Source: Streptomyces durocortorensis
Lineage (GTDB): Bacteria > Actinomycetota > Actinomycetes > Streptomycetales > Streptomycetaceae
DNA length: 64,000 bases
Direction of reading: 5' to 3'
Assembly (NCBI RefSeq): GCF_031760065.1
Contig: NZ_CP134500.1
Location: 1,426,001-1,490,000, forward strand
Numbering within the stretch: the stretch's first letter is position 1; the number at the start of each line of letters is the position of its first letter. Shown piece by piece: positions 45,456 to 52,833 of this stretch. The notes under the pieces were generated by a model, which made no database searches, had not been told where the DNA came from, and saw only the letters and a list, made by a program, of their open reading frames with translations. The position numbers and the translations under genes are program-made.

Positions 45456-46621
45456 TGCGCACCGCCCTGACCGACCTCACCGGCGTCCGCCACCCGATCG
45501 TCCAGACCGGGATGGGCTGGGTGTCGGGCCCCCGCCTGGTCACCGCGACCGGGCGCGCCGGGGCGCTCGGCATCCTGGCCTCCGCGACCATGTCACCCGA
45601 GCAACTGCGTTCTGCCGTACGGGAGGTGAGGTCCCGGACCGACGCCCCGTTCGGGGTGAACCTGCGGGCGGACGCGGGGGACGCGCGGGAGCGGGTGCGG
45701 ATCATCGTCGAGGAGGGCGTACGGGTGGCGTCGTTCGCGCTCGCCCCGTCGCGGGAGCTCATCGCGGAGCTGAAGGACGCGGGCGTGGTCGTCGTCCCGT
45801 CGGTGGGCGCCCGGCGGCACGCGGAGAAGGTGGCGGCCTGGGGCGCGGACGCGGTGATCGTGCAGGGCGGGGAGGGCGGCGGCCACACGGGAGAGGTCGC
45901 CACCACGGTGCTGCTGCCGCAGGTGGTCGACGCGGTGGACATCCCGGTGGTCGCGGCGGGCGGCTTCCACGACGGGCGCGGCCTGGTCGCGGCGCTGGCG
46001 TACGGGGCGGCGGGCGTGGCGATGGGGACCCGGTTCCTGCTGACCTCGGACTCGACGGTCCCGGACGCGGTGAAGGCCCGCTATCTGGCGGCCACGGTCA
46101 AGGACATCACCCTGACGAGCGCCGTGGACGGGCTCCCGCACCGGATGCTCCGTACGGAGATGGTTGCCGCGCTGGAGAGCGCGGGCCGGCTGCGCTCGCT
46201 GTCGCAGGCGGTGCGCCGGGCGTCGCACTTCCGCCGGATCTCCGGGCTGAGCCTGCCGCGCATGGTGCGGGACGGGCTGGCGATGCGGCACGGCAAGGAC
46301 CTGAGCTGGAGCCAGGTGCTGCTGGCGGCGAACACGCCGATGCTGCTGCGGTCGGCCATGGTGGACGGCCGGACGGACGCCGGCATCATGGCGTCGGGCC
46401 AGGTGGCGGCCCTGATCGAGGATCTGCCGAGCGTGGCGGAGCTGGTGGCCCGGATCATGGCGGAGGCGGACGAGGCCCTGGCGGCCCTGCTCGACCCGTA
46501 CGCAGCACACCGGCATCCCCAGGACCGGACGGCCGCCCCCGGCCCGTCCGGCGCCGAGGGCACCCCCGTCGATCCCCCGCCCGACGACCGGGGGGCCGTC
46601 GCAGGCCCGTCCGGCGCTTGA
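45455..46621 (+). CDS. ipdC: IpdC-like flavin oxidoreductase (nitronate-monooxygenase family)
   Basis: A 388-residue FMN-dependent TIM-barrel oxidoreductase of the 2-nitropropane dioxygenase/enoyl-reductase II family. It opens RHPIVQTGMGWVSGPRLVTA. The flavin-phosphate region is VVAAGGFHDGRGLVAALAYG followed by GVAMGTRFLLTSDS, and VIVQGGEGGGHTGE is a typical glycine-rich loop. In mycobacteria IpdC acts as a HIP-pathway CoA-ester reductase (Rv3553). The last about 35 residues (ending AVAGPSGA) are low complexity and coincide with two copies of a dispersed Streptomyces repeat, so the ancestral C-terminus was probably shorter. Confidence 0.85.
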   Translation: MRTALTDLTGVRHPIVQTGMGWVSGPRLVTATGRAGALGILASATMSPEQLRSAVREVRSRTDAPFGVNLRADAGDARERVRIIVEEGVRVASFALAPSRELIAELKDAGVVVVPSVGARRHAEKVAAWGADAVIVQGGEGGGHTGEVATTVLLPQVVDAVDIPVVAAGGFHDGRGLVAALAYGAAGVAMGTRFLLTSDSTVPDAVKARYLAATVKDITLTSAVDGLPHRMLRTEMVAALESAGRLRSLSQAVRRASHFRRISGLSLPRMVRDGLAMRHGKDLSWSQVLLAANTPMLLRSAMVDGRTDAGIMASGQVAALIEDLPSVAELVARIMAEADEALAALLDPYAAHRHPQDRTAAPGPSGAEGTPVDPPPDDRGAVAGPSGA

Positions 46622-46629
46622 GGGCACCC
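46541..46629. repeat. Two copies of a dispersed Streptomyces G/C repeat at the ipdC 3' end
   Basis: ggcccgtccggcgc plus gagggcaccc occurs at 46541-46565 and 46604-46629. The string GGCCCGTCCGGCGCTTGAGG is, from memory, one of the most frequent intergenic repeats of Streptomyces. Here it forms the ipdC stop codon (TGA inside CTTGAGG). Confidence 0.65.
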
Positions 46630-46714
46630 GCCGTGCCCGGCGACCGGACCGGGGCCTTCGGGGCTCCGCCCCGGCCCCCGGTCCTCAGTCGCCGGACAGG
46701 CCCGGGCCGGTGCC

Positions 46715-48355
46715 CTACGCGGCCCGGCGCCCCCGCGAAGGCGCGCCGGAGCGGCCCGTACCCCGGGACTCCCCACCGGAACGCGCGACGCCGCCGGAAC
46801 GGCCCGCGCCCCCGCCCTGGGCGCCGCCACCGGCACCACCGGAACCGGCCCCGCGCCGTCCCCGCCCCCGGCTCCCGGAGCGCACCGCGCCCCCGCCGGA
46901 GCCCGCCGGACCGCCCGAGCGGGTCCGCTGCTTCGGCGGGGTCGGCTGCGGGACCTCGATCACGATCGCGACGCCCGAAGGCTCCCGCGCTCCCGTGATC
47001 CGGGACAGCTCGGCGTCGCTGGAGGTGACCCGGGTGGTGCGCGGCGCGATGCCCGCGTCCTGCATCAGCCGGGTCATCTCGCGCTTCTCCTCGGGCAGCA
47101 CGAGCGTGACGACGCTGCCGGACTCCCCGGCGCGCGCCGTGCGCCCGCCGCGGTGGAGGTAGTCCTTGTGGTCGGTCGGCGGGTCCACGTTGACGACCAG
47201 GTCCAGGTCGTCGACGTGGATGCCGCGGGCGGCGACGTTCGTCGCGACGAGCGCGGTGACCTGGCCGTTCTTGAACTGGTCCAGGGTCCGGTTGCGCTGC
47301 GGCTGGGAGCGCCCGCCGTGCAGGGCGGCCGCCCGGACACCGCTGGCGAGCAGCCGCTTGGCGAAGCGGTCGGCGGCGCGCTTGGTGTCGACGAACATGA
47401 TCACCCGGCCCTCACGGGCGGCGATCTTCGTGGCGACGGCCTTCTTGTCGGTCTCGTCCAGGACGTGGAGCACGTGGTGCTCCATCGTGGTGACCGCACC
47501 GGCGGACGGGTCGACGGAGTGCACGACCGGGTCGGTGAGGAACATCTTGACGAGCCGGTCGATGTTCTTGTCGAGGGTCGCGGAGAACAGCATCCGCTGG
47601 CCGTCCGCCTCGACCTGCTTGAGCAGGGCGACGACCTGCGGCATGAAGCCCATGTCGGCCATCTGGTCGGCCTCGTCGAGGACGGTGATGGAGACCTCGT
47701 CCAGGCGGCAGTCGCCGCGCTCGATGAGGTCCTTGAGCCGGCCGGGGGTGGCGACGAGGACTTCGGCGCCGCGCCGCAGGGTGGCGGACTGCTTGGTGAT
47801 CGACATGCCGCCGACGACGGTGGCGAGCCGCAGGTTCACGGAGGTCGCGTACGGGGTCAGCGCGTCGGTGACCTGCTGGGCCAGCTCACGCGTGGGGACG
47901 AGGACCATGGCGAGCGGGGCGCGCGGCTCGCTGCGGCGTCCGGCGGTGCGGGCCAGCAGCGCCAGGCCGAAGGCGAGGGTCTTGCCGGAGCCGGTGCGGC
48001 CGCGGCCGAGGATGTCCCGGCCGGCCAGCGAGTTCGGCAGGGTCGCGCCCTGGATCGGGAACGGCTCGGTGACGCCCTGCGCGGCGAGGGTCTTCAGCAG
48101 CGCGGCGGGCATGTCCAGGTCGGCGAAGGCGTCGACGGACGGCAGTGCGGGAGTCACCGTCTCGGGCAGGGCGAACTCGGCGGGCGGTGCGACGGCGGCC
48201 TTGCGGCGGGCCGGAGCCTTGGAGCCCTGGACCTTGGAGCGGGGTGCGCCGCCCCGGCCGTTCGACGGCGACTGGGCTGCCCCGCCCTGGCCGCGGCCTC
48301 GGCCACGGGCCGGACGGGAGCGGGGGGTGCGGTCCTGGCGTTCGGAGCTGGTCAT
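46715..48355 (-). CDS. DEAD-box RNA helicase with RG-rich tails
   Basis: A 546-residue RNA helicase. The core spans about 60-440: GRTGSGKTLAFGLALLAR (motif I), VLVPTRELAQQV (Ia), VLDEADQMADMGF (II), MLFSATLD (III), MFVDTKRAADRFAKRL (IV), TNVAARGIHVDDLD (V) and HRGGRTARAG (VI). Both ends are Arg/Gly/Ser-rich (RGRGRGQGG; C-terminal RSGSRGRGRRG), suited to RNA binding. The ATG at 48353-48355 follows AGGAGGG. It lies directly downstream of cspA on the same strand, making a cold-shock pair that probably unwinds structured RNA at low temperature (inference). Confidence 0.93.
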   Translation of the reverse strand: MTSSERQDRTPRSRPARGRGRGQGGAAQSPSNGRGGAPRSKVQGSKAPARRKAAVAPPAEFALPETVTPALPSVDAFADLDMPAALLKTLAAQGVTEPFPIQGATLPNSLAGRDILGRGRTGSGKTLAFGLALLARTAGRRSEPRAPLAMVLVPTRELAQQVTDALTPYATSVNLRLATVVGGMSITKQSATLRRGAEVLVATPGRLKDLIERGDCRLDEVSITVLDEADQMADMGFMPQVVALLKQVEADGQRMLFSATLDKNIDRLVKMFLTDPVVHSVDPSAGAVTTMEHHVLHVLDETDKKAVATKIAAREGRVIMFVDTKRAADRFAKRLLASGVRAAALHGGRSQPQRNRTLDQFKNGQVTALVATNVAARGIHVDDLDLVVNVDPPTDHKDYLHRGGRTARAGESGSVVTLVLPEEKREMTRLMQDAGIAPRTTRVTSSDAELSRITGAREPSGVAIVIEVPQPTPPKQRTRSGGPAGSGGGAVRSGSRGRGRRGAGSGGAGGGAQGGGAGRSGGVARSGGESRGTGRSGAPSRGRRAA

Positions 48356-48483
48356 ACGGAATTGCCCTCCTGGGGGATTCCTGGGCAACTGCCGAATGGG
48401 TTTACTGCGATGTGCCGGCCCGGCCGTCCGTGGTGCGCCCCCAGGATGTGCGCACAGAACGGTTTGTTGCTCGGACAGCACAA

Positions 48484-48518
48484 ACCGGGGCCCGCACCTT
48501 CACGGTGCGGGCCCCGGT
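48484..48518 (-). terminator. Terminator of cspA
   Basis: Perfect 15-bp inverted repeat (48484-48498 with 48504-48518), 5-nt loop, 22 bp beyond the cspA stop on the minus strand. Readthrough could reach the helicase gene. Confidence 0.8.
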
Positions 48519-48540
48519 CAGCGAGGTACGCGTCCGGCAA

Positions 48541-48744
48541 TTAGGCCGGGACGATGTTCTCCGCCTGCGGGCCCTTCTGGCCCTGCGTGACGTCGAAGGA
48601 GACCTTCTGGCCCTCCTGGAGCTCACGGAAGCCCGAGGTGGCGATGTTGGAGTAGTGGGCGAAGACGTCGGCGCCGCCGCCGTCCTGCTCGATGAAGCCG
48701 AAGCCCTTTTCCGAGTTGAACCACTTCACGGTTCCAGTAGCCAT
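48541..48744 (-). CDS. Cold-shock protein (CspA family)
   Basis: A 67-residue single OB-fold RNA chaperone: [20 protein letters not shown] with RNP1 KGFGFI and RNP2 VFAHYS. Length and sequence are typical of Streptomyces major cold-shock proteins. It has a strong ribosome site (AGGAGA, seven bases before the ATG at 48742-48744), and its mRNA leader contains several inverted repeats, suggesting post-transcriptional control. Neighbouring DEAD-box helicase is a natural functional partner. Confidence 0.96.
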   Translation of the reverse strand: MATGTVKWFNSEKGFGFIEQDGGGADVFAHYSNIATSGFRELQEGQKVSFDVTQGQKGPQAENIVPA

Positions 48745-48844
48745 GTCATTCTCCTAAAAGAGGTGCAGTGCCGGAAATCCGCACTTTACGGATTCCAAGT
48801 CGCCGCATTGAGCCCCATCCGGAGAAAGCCGGAAAACAATAAAG

Positions 48845-48873
48845 CGCCTGAGGAAGCATTCCCGTCAGGCGCA
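48845..48873 (-). promoter_or_regulatory. Stem-loop in the cspA leader region
   Basis: An 8-bp inverted repeat (48845-48852 with 48866-48873) lies about 100 bp upstream of cspA, in an A/T-richer stretch with smaller repeats nearer the gene (ccgg/ccgg and a ggaa-tccg/cgga-ttcc pair). It could be the end of fadA6 transcription or part of a long cspA 5' leader. Confidence 0.4.
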
Positions 48874-48957
48874 CATAAAGTTCATGGGTACCAAAACTGC
48901 AACGGGAAACACCTTAGCACGTCCTCCCCCGCGGCGGTGGATCACACCGCAGGGTGT

Positions 48958-50115
48958 TCAGAGCCGTTCGACGATGGTGACGTTGGCCTGCCCGCCGCCC
49001 TCGCACATGGTCTGGAGGCCGTAGCGGCCGCCGGTGCGTTCCAGTTCGTGCAGGAGTGTCGTCATCAGTCTGGCGCCGGTGGCACCCAGCGGGTGTCCGA
49101 GCGCGATGGCGCCGCCGTTGACGTTGACCCGCTCCGGGTCCGCGCCGGTCTCTTTCAGCCAGGCGAGCACGACCGGTGCGAAGGCCTCGTTGATCTCGAC
49201 GAGGTCGATGGCGTCGATGGTGAGGCCGGTCTTCTTGAGTGCGTACGCGGTGGCGGGGATCGGGGCCGAGAGCATCCGGATCGGATCCTCGCCCCGTACG
49301 GACAGGTGGTGGATGCGGGCGCGGGGGGTGAGGCCGTGTTCGGCCACGGCCCGCTCCGAGGCGATGAGCAGGGCGGCGGCGCCGTCGGAGACCTGGGAGG
49401 AGCAGGCGGCGGTGATGGTGCCGCCCTCCACGACGGGGCGCAGTCCGGCCATTTTCTCCAGGGTGGTGTCGCGGCGCGGCCCCTCGTCCACGGTGACGTC
49501 CCCGTGGGCGACGGTCTCGCGGGCGAAGCGGCCCTCGTCGATGGCGCGGACCGCGCGCCGGTGGGAGGTGAGCGCGAACTCCTCCATGTCCCGGCGGCCG
49601 ATGCCCCACTTCTCCGCGATGAGCTGGGCTCCGTGGAACTGGTTGACGGGGGCGTCGCCGTAGCGGGCGCGCCAGCCCTCGCTGCCCGCGTAGGGCCCCT
49701 GCGTGAGGCCGAGGGGTTCGGCGGCCTGGCGGGAGGCGAACGCGATGGGGATCTGGGTCATGTTCTGCGTGCCGCCCGCGACGACGAGGTCCTGGGTGCC
49801 GGAGAGGACCCCCTGGGCGGCGAAGTGGACGGCCTGCTGGGAGGAGCCGCACTGCCGGTCGATGGTGACGCCGGGCACCTCCTCGGGCAGCCCGGCGGCG
49901 AGCCATGACGTACGGGCGATGTCCCCGGCCTGCGGCCCGACGGTGTCCAGGCAGCCGAAGACGACGTCCTCCACGGCCGCCGGGTCGACGGCCGCGCGGG
50001 CGATCAGCTCCTTCAGCACATGCGCGCCGAGGTCGGCGGGGTGGACGGCCCCGAGGCCTCCCCCGCGCCGCCCGACGGGGGTGCGTACCGCTTCGACGAT
50101 GTAGGCCTCGGCCAT
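48958..50115 (-). CDS. fadA6: FadA6-like thiolase (acetyl-CoA C-acyltransferase)
   Basis: A 385-residue thiolase. The active-site Cys is in TIDRQCGSSQQAVHFAAQGV, and the C-terminal catalytic motifs are VEINEAFAPVVLAW, NVNGGAIALGHPLGATGAR and MCEGGGQANVTIV. In the mycobacterial HIP pathway FadA6 cleaves the final beta-ketoacyl-CoA products. The ATG at 50113-50115 follows GAGGAG. Third gene of the ipdF-kstR2-fadA6 unit, 41 bp after kstR2. Assignment to FadA6 rather than another thiolase rests on the neighbours. Confidence 0.87.
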   Translation of the reverse strand: MAEAYIVEAVRTPVGRRGGGLGAVHPADLGAHVLKELIARAAVDPAAVEDVVFGCLDTVGPQAGDIARTSWLAAGLPEEVPGVTIDRQCGSSQQAVHFAAQGVLSGTQDLVVAGGTQNMTQIPIAFASRQAAEPLGLTQGPYAGSEGWRARYGDAPVNQFHGAQLIAEKWGIGRRDMEEFALTSHRRAVRAIDEGRFARETVAHGDVTVDEGPRRDTTLEKMAGLRPVVEGGTITAACSSQVSDGAAALLIASERAVAEHGLTPRARIHHLSVRGEDPIRMLSAPIPATAYALKKTGLTIDAIDLVEINEAFAPVVLAWLKETGADPERVNVNGGAIALGHPLGATGARLMTTLLHELERTGGRYGLQTMCEGGGQANVTIVERL

Positions 50116-50156
50116 GGCTGCTGCTCCTCGATGCGCTCGGGGTGAACGGGCGGGGG

Positions 50157-50768
50157 TTACGTACGCGGGGCGATCCCGTCGAGCACCATCGAGAGGTACT
50201 GGCGGGCGATCTCCTCGGGGCTGTGGTGTCCGCCGGGCCGGTACCAGGAGGCCGCGACCCAGACGGTGTCGCGGACGAAGCGGTAGGTGAGGCGGATGTC
50301 GAGGTCGTCGCGGAAGACGCCTTCGGCGACACCGCGTTCCAGGGTGCCGAGCCAGGCCTTCTCGAACCTGGTCTGCGAGTCGGCGAGGTAGGCGAAGCGC
50401 GGCTGGGTGGCGAGGTGCTTGGACTCCTTCTGGTAGATCGCGACGGCGGGGCGGTGCCGGTCGATCTCCCGGAAGGACTCGGTGACCAGGGCCTCGATGG
50501 TCTCGCGGGGGCCGAGCCCGGCCGCCAGGACCGCGTCGTAGCCCTGCCAGAGCTCGTCGAGGAAGGTGGCGAGGATCTCGTCGAGCATCGACTCCTTGGA
50601 GTCGAAGTGGTAGTAGAGGCTGCCCGCGAGCATGCCCGCCTCGTCCGCGATGCGGCGCACTGTGGTGGCGTTGTATCCCTGGGCGGCGAAGACCTCGGCG
50701 GCGGTGGCGAGCAGTTCGCGACGCCGCTCGGGCGTGGGGGTCACCTGGGGCTTCTTCTTGGTAGGCAC
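50157..50768 (-). CDS. kstR2: KstR2-like TetR-family repressor
   Basis: A 203-residue TetR regulator. The N-terminal HTH (FAAQGYNATTVRRIADEAGM, then GSLYYHFDSKESMLDEIL) and the C-terminal ligand domain with AIYQKESKHLATQPRFAYL and YRFVRDTVWVAASWYRPGG strongly resemble M. tuberculosis KstR2 (Rv3557c) as remembered. KstR2 is released from DNA by HIP-CoA and represses steroid C/D-ring genes. Two matching palindromes in this window are its likely targets. Located between ipdF (30 bp upstream) and fadA6. Confidence 0.88.
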   Translation of the reverse strand: MPTKKKPQVTPTPERRRELLATAAEVFAAQGYNATTVRRIADEAGMLAGSLYYHFDSKESMLDEILATFLDELWQGYDAVLAAGLGPRETIEALVTESFREIDRHRPAVAIYQKESKHLATQPRFAYLADSQTRFEKAWLGTLERGVAEGVFRDDLDIRLTYRFVRDTVWVAASWYRPGGHHSPEEIARQYLSMVLDGIAPRT

Positions 50769-50798
50769 CCGGCCATTGTCCGCCCGCCGCCGCTCTCC

Positions 50799-51581
50799 TC
50801 ACGCATGCTGGCTGCTGACGGGGACGACCTCGCCGGTCATGTACGAGGAGTAGCCGCTGGCGAGGAAGACGATCACGTTGGCGACCTCCCACGGTTCCGC
50901 GTACCGGCCGAAGGCCTCCTTCCCGGTGAGTTCGGCGAGGAGTTCGGCGGAGGTGACCTTGGCCAGGTGGGGGTGCATGGCGAGACTGGGGGCGACGGCG
51001 TTGACGCGGACCCCGTAGTCGGCGGCCTCGACGGCGGCGCAGCGGGTGAGGGCCATGACGCCCGCCTTGGCGGCGGCGTAGTGGGCCTGGCCGCGCTGGG
51101 CGCGCCAGCCGACGACGGAGGCGTTGTTGACGACGGCTCCCCCTCTCCCGGCGGCCTTGAGGGAGCGGAGGGCGGCGCGGGTGCAGCGGAAGGTGCCGTT
51201 CAGGGTGACGTCGAGGATCTTCGTCCACTGGTCGTCGGTCATCTCGGTGAGCTCGGCGGTGCCGCCGAGTCCCGCGTTGTTGACGACGACGTCGAGGCCG
51301 CCGTGGACGCGTTCGGCGTGTGCGAAGAGGGCCCCCACCTGGTCCTCGTCGGTGACGTCGCAGGTCAGGGCGGAGACGTGGTCGGTGCCGAACTCCTCGG
51401 CGAGGGCGTCCGCGCTCTCCTTCAGCCGTCGGGCGTGAGCGTCGCTGATCACCACGCGGGCGCCCTCCTCCAGGAAGCGGCGGGCGGTCGCGCCGCCGAT
51501 CCCGGCTCCGGCGGCGGCGGTGACGACGGCGGTTCGGCCGGTCAGCAGTCCGTGTCCCGGCAGGTACTGCGGTGCGCTCAT
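50799..51581 (-). CDS. ipdF: IpdF-like short-chain dehydrogenase
   Basis: A 260-residue SDR. PGHGLLTGRTAVVTAAAGAG is the IpdF-type start with the cofactor glycines. NNAGLGGTAEL, VNNASVVGWRAQ (Ser) and HYAAAKAGVMALTRC (Tyr, Lys) are the catalytic elements. It ends SSYMTGEVVPVSSQHA, closely matching Rv3559c as remembered. IpdF oxidises the 5-hydroxyl of HIP-CoA intermediates. First gene of a minus-strand operon, diverging from the acyl-CoA dehydrogenases across a KstR2-type site. Confidence 0.88.
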   Translation of the reverse strand: MSAPQYLPGHGLLTGRTAVVTAAAGAGIGGATARRFLEEGARVVISDAHARRLKESADALAEEFGTDHVSALTCDVTDEDQVGALFAHAERVHGGLDVVVNNAGLGGTAELTEMTDDQWTKILDVTLNGTFRCTRAALRSLKAAGRGGAVVNNASVVGWRAQRGQAHYAAAKAGVMALTRCAAVEAADYGVRVNAVAPSLAMHPHLAKVTSAELLAELTGKEAFGRYAEPWEVANVIVFLASGYSSYMTGEVVPVSSQHA

Positions 51582-51631
51582 GGCCTCTCTCCCCGCGACT
51601 TCTCGACGGTGCCTGGGCCGTACGTTAACCT

Positions 51632-51649
51632 ACCAAACACTTGTTAGGG
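51632..51649. promoter_or_regulatory. KstR2-type operator, copy 2
   Basis: accaaacacttgttaggg, between the divergent ipdF (51581) and acyl-CoA dehydrogenase (51688) starts. Its reverse complement cctaacaagtgtttggt matches site 1 at 16 of 17 positions, and AACAAGTGTTTGGT fits the KstR2 consensus with one deviation. Confidence 0.75.
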
Positions 51650-51687
51650 AACGGTCGGCGGTGAGGCACGCGGAAGGCGGGCGCGTC

Positions 51688-52833
51688 ATGGATCTGGCGC
51701 AGACAGCACGGACCGAAGCGCTGCGGGCCGAGGCCCGGGCCTGGCTGCGGGACCACGTACCCGCCCGGCCGCTGCCCTCCCTGGAGACGGAAGAGGGCTT
51801 CGCCGCGCACCGGGAGTGGGAGGCGCTGCTGCACACGGGCCGGTGGTCGGCGGTCTCCTGGCCCGAGGAGTACGGGGGCCGGGGCGCGGATCTCTTCGGC
51901 TGGCTGGCGTTCGAGGAGGAGTACTGGGCGGCGGGCGCGCCCGGCCGGGTCTCGCAGAACGGCGTGAGCCTGCTCGCCCCGACGCTCCTGGCCCACGGCA
52001 CGGCGGAGCAGCGGGCCCGGGTGCTGCCCCCGATGGCGGGCGGCGAGGTGGTCTGGGCGCAGGCCTGGTCGGAGCCGGAGGCCGGGTCGGACCTGGCGGC
52101 GCTGCGGTCGCGGGCGGTGCGCACGGAGGGCGGCTGGCTGCTGTCGGGGCAGAAGACCTGGTCCTCGCGGGCGGCGTTCGCGGACCGGGCGTTCGGGATC
52201 TTCCGTACGGACCCGGGGGCGGCGAGACCGCATCAGGGGCTCACGTACCTGATGTTCGGGCTGCGGGACCCCGGGGTCACCGTGCGTCCCATCGGCCGGC
52301 TCGACGGGAAGCCCGCGTTCGCCGAGATCTTCCTGGACGAGGTGTTCGTACCGGACGAGGACGTCATCGGGGAGCCGGGGCAGGGGTGGCGCATCGCCAT
52401 GTCGGCCACCGGCGACGAGCGCGGCCTCACCCTGCGCTCCCCCGGCCGCTTCCTGGCCGCCGCCGACCGGCTGGCCGAGCTGTGGCGGCAGGCGGGCGAC
52501 CCGGCGGACACGGCGATACGCGACCGGGTGGCGGACGCGGTGATCGGGGCACGGGCGTACCGGCTGTTCACGGCCGCCTCCGCGTCCCGGTTCGCGGCGG
52601 GGGCGGCCCTCGGCCCGGAGTCCAGCCTGAACAAGGTGTTCTGGTCGACGTACGACATCGCGCTGCACGAGACGGCGCTCGACCTGCTGGACCCGGACGC
52701 GGAGGCGGCGGACGGGGAGTGGGCGCAGGGGTACGTCTTCGCGCTGGCGGGGCCCGTCTACGCCGGGACGAACGAGATCCAGCGCGACATCATCGCCGAG
52801 CGGCTGCTCGGCCTGCCGAAGGGACGGCGCTGA
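51688..52833 (+). CDS. Acyl-CoA dehydrogenase (large member of a FadE pair)
   Basis: A 381-residue acyl-CoA dehydrogenase. The substrate/FAD region is WAQAWSEPEAGSDLAALRS, then SGQKTWSSRAAFADRAFGIF. The C-terminal domain ends GPVYAGTNEIQRDIIAERLL, a classic family end. It is adjacent to a second, shorter family member with a one-base stop/start overlap (TGATG); paired FadE proteins of steroid pathways form alpha2beta2 heterotetramers in mycobacteria, so the two probably work as one enzyme. It belongs to the FadE30-33 group by context; the exact orthologue is not decided. ATG at 51688, 39 bp after the operator. Confidence 0.86.
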   Translation: MDLAQTARTEALRAEARAWLRDHVPARPLPSLETEEGFAAHREWEALLHTGRWSAVSWPEEYGGRGADLFGWLAFEEEYWAAGAPGRVSQNGVSLLAPTLLAHGTAEQRARVLPPMAGGEVVWAQAWSEPEAGSDLAALRSRAVRTEGGWLLSGQKTWSSRAAFADRAFGIFRTDPGAARPHQGLTYLMFGLRDPGVTVRPIGRLDGKPAFAEIFLDEVFVPDEDVIGEPGQGWRIAMSATGDERGLTLRSPGRFLAAADRLAELWRQAGDPADTAIRDRVADAVIGARAYRLFTAASASRFAAGAALGPESSLNKVFWSTYDIALHETALDLLDPDAEAADGEWAQGYVFALAGPVYAGTNEIQRDIIAERLLGLPKGRR

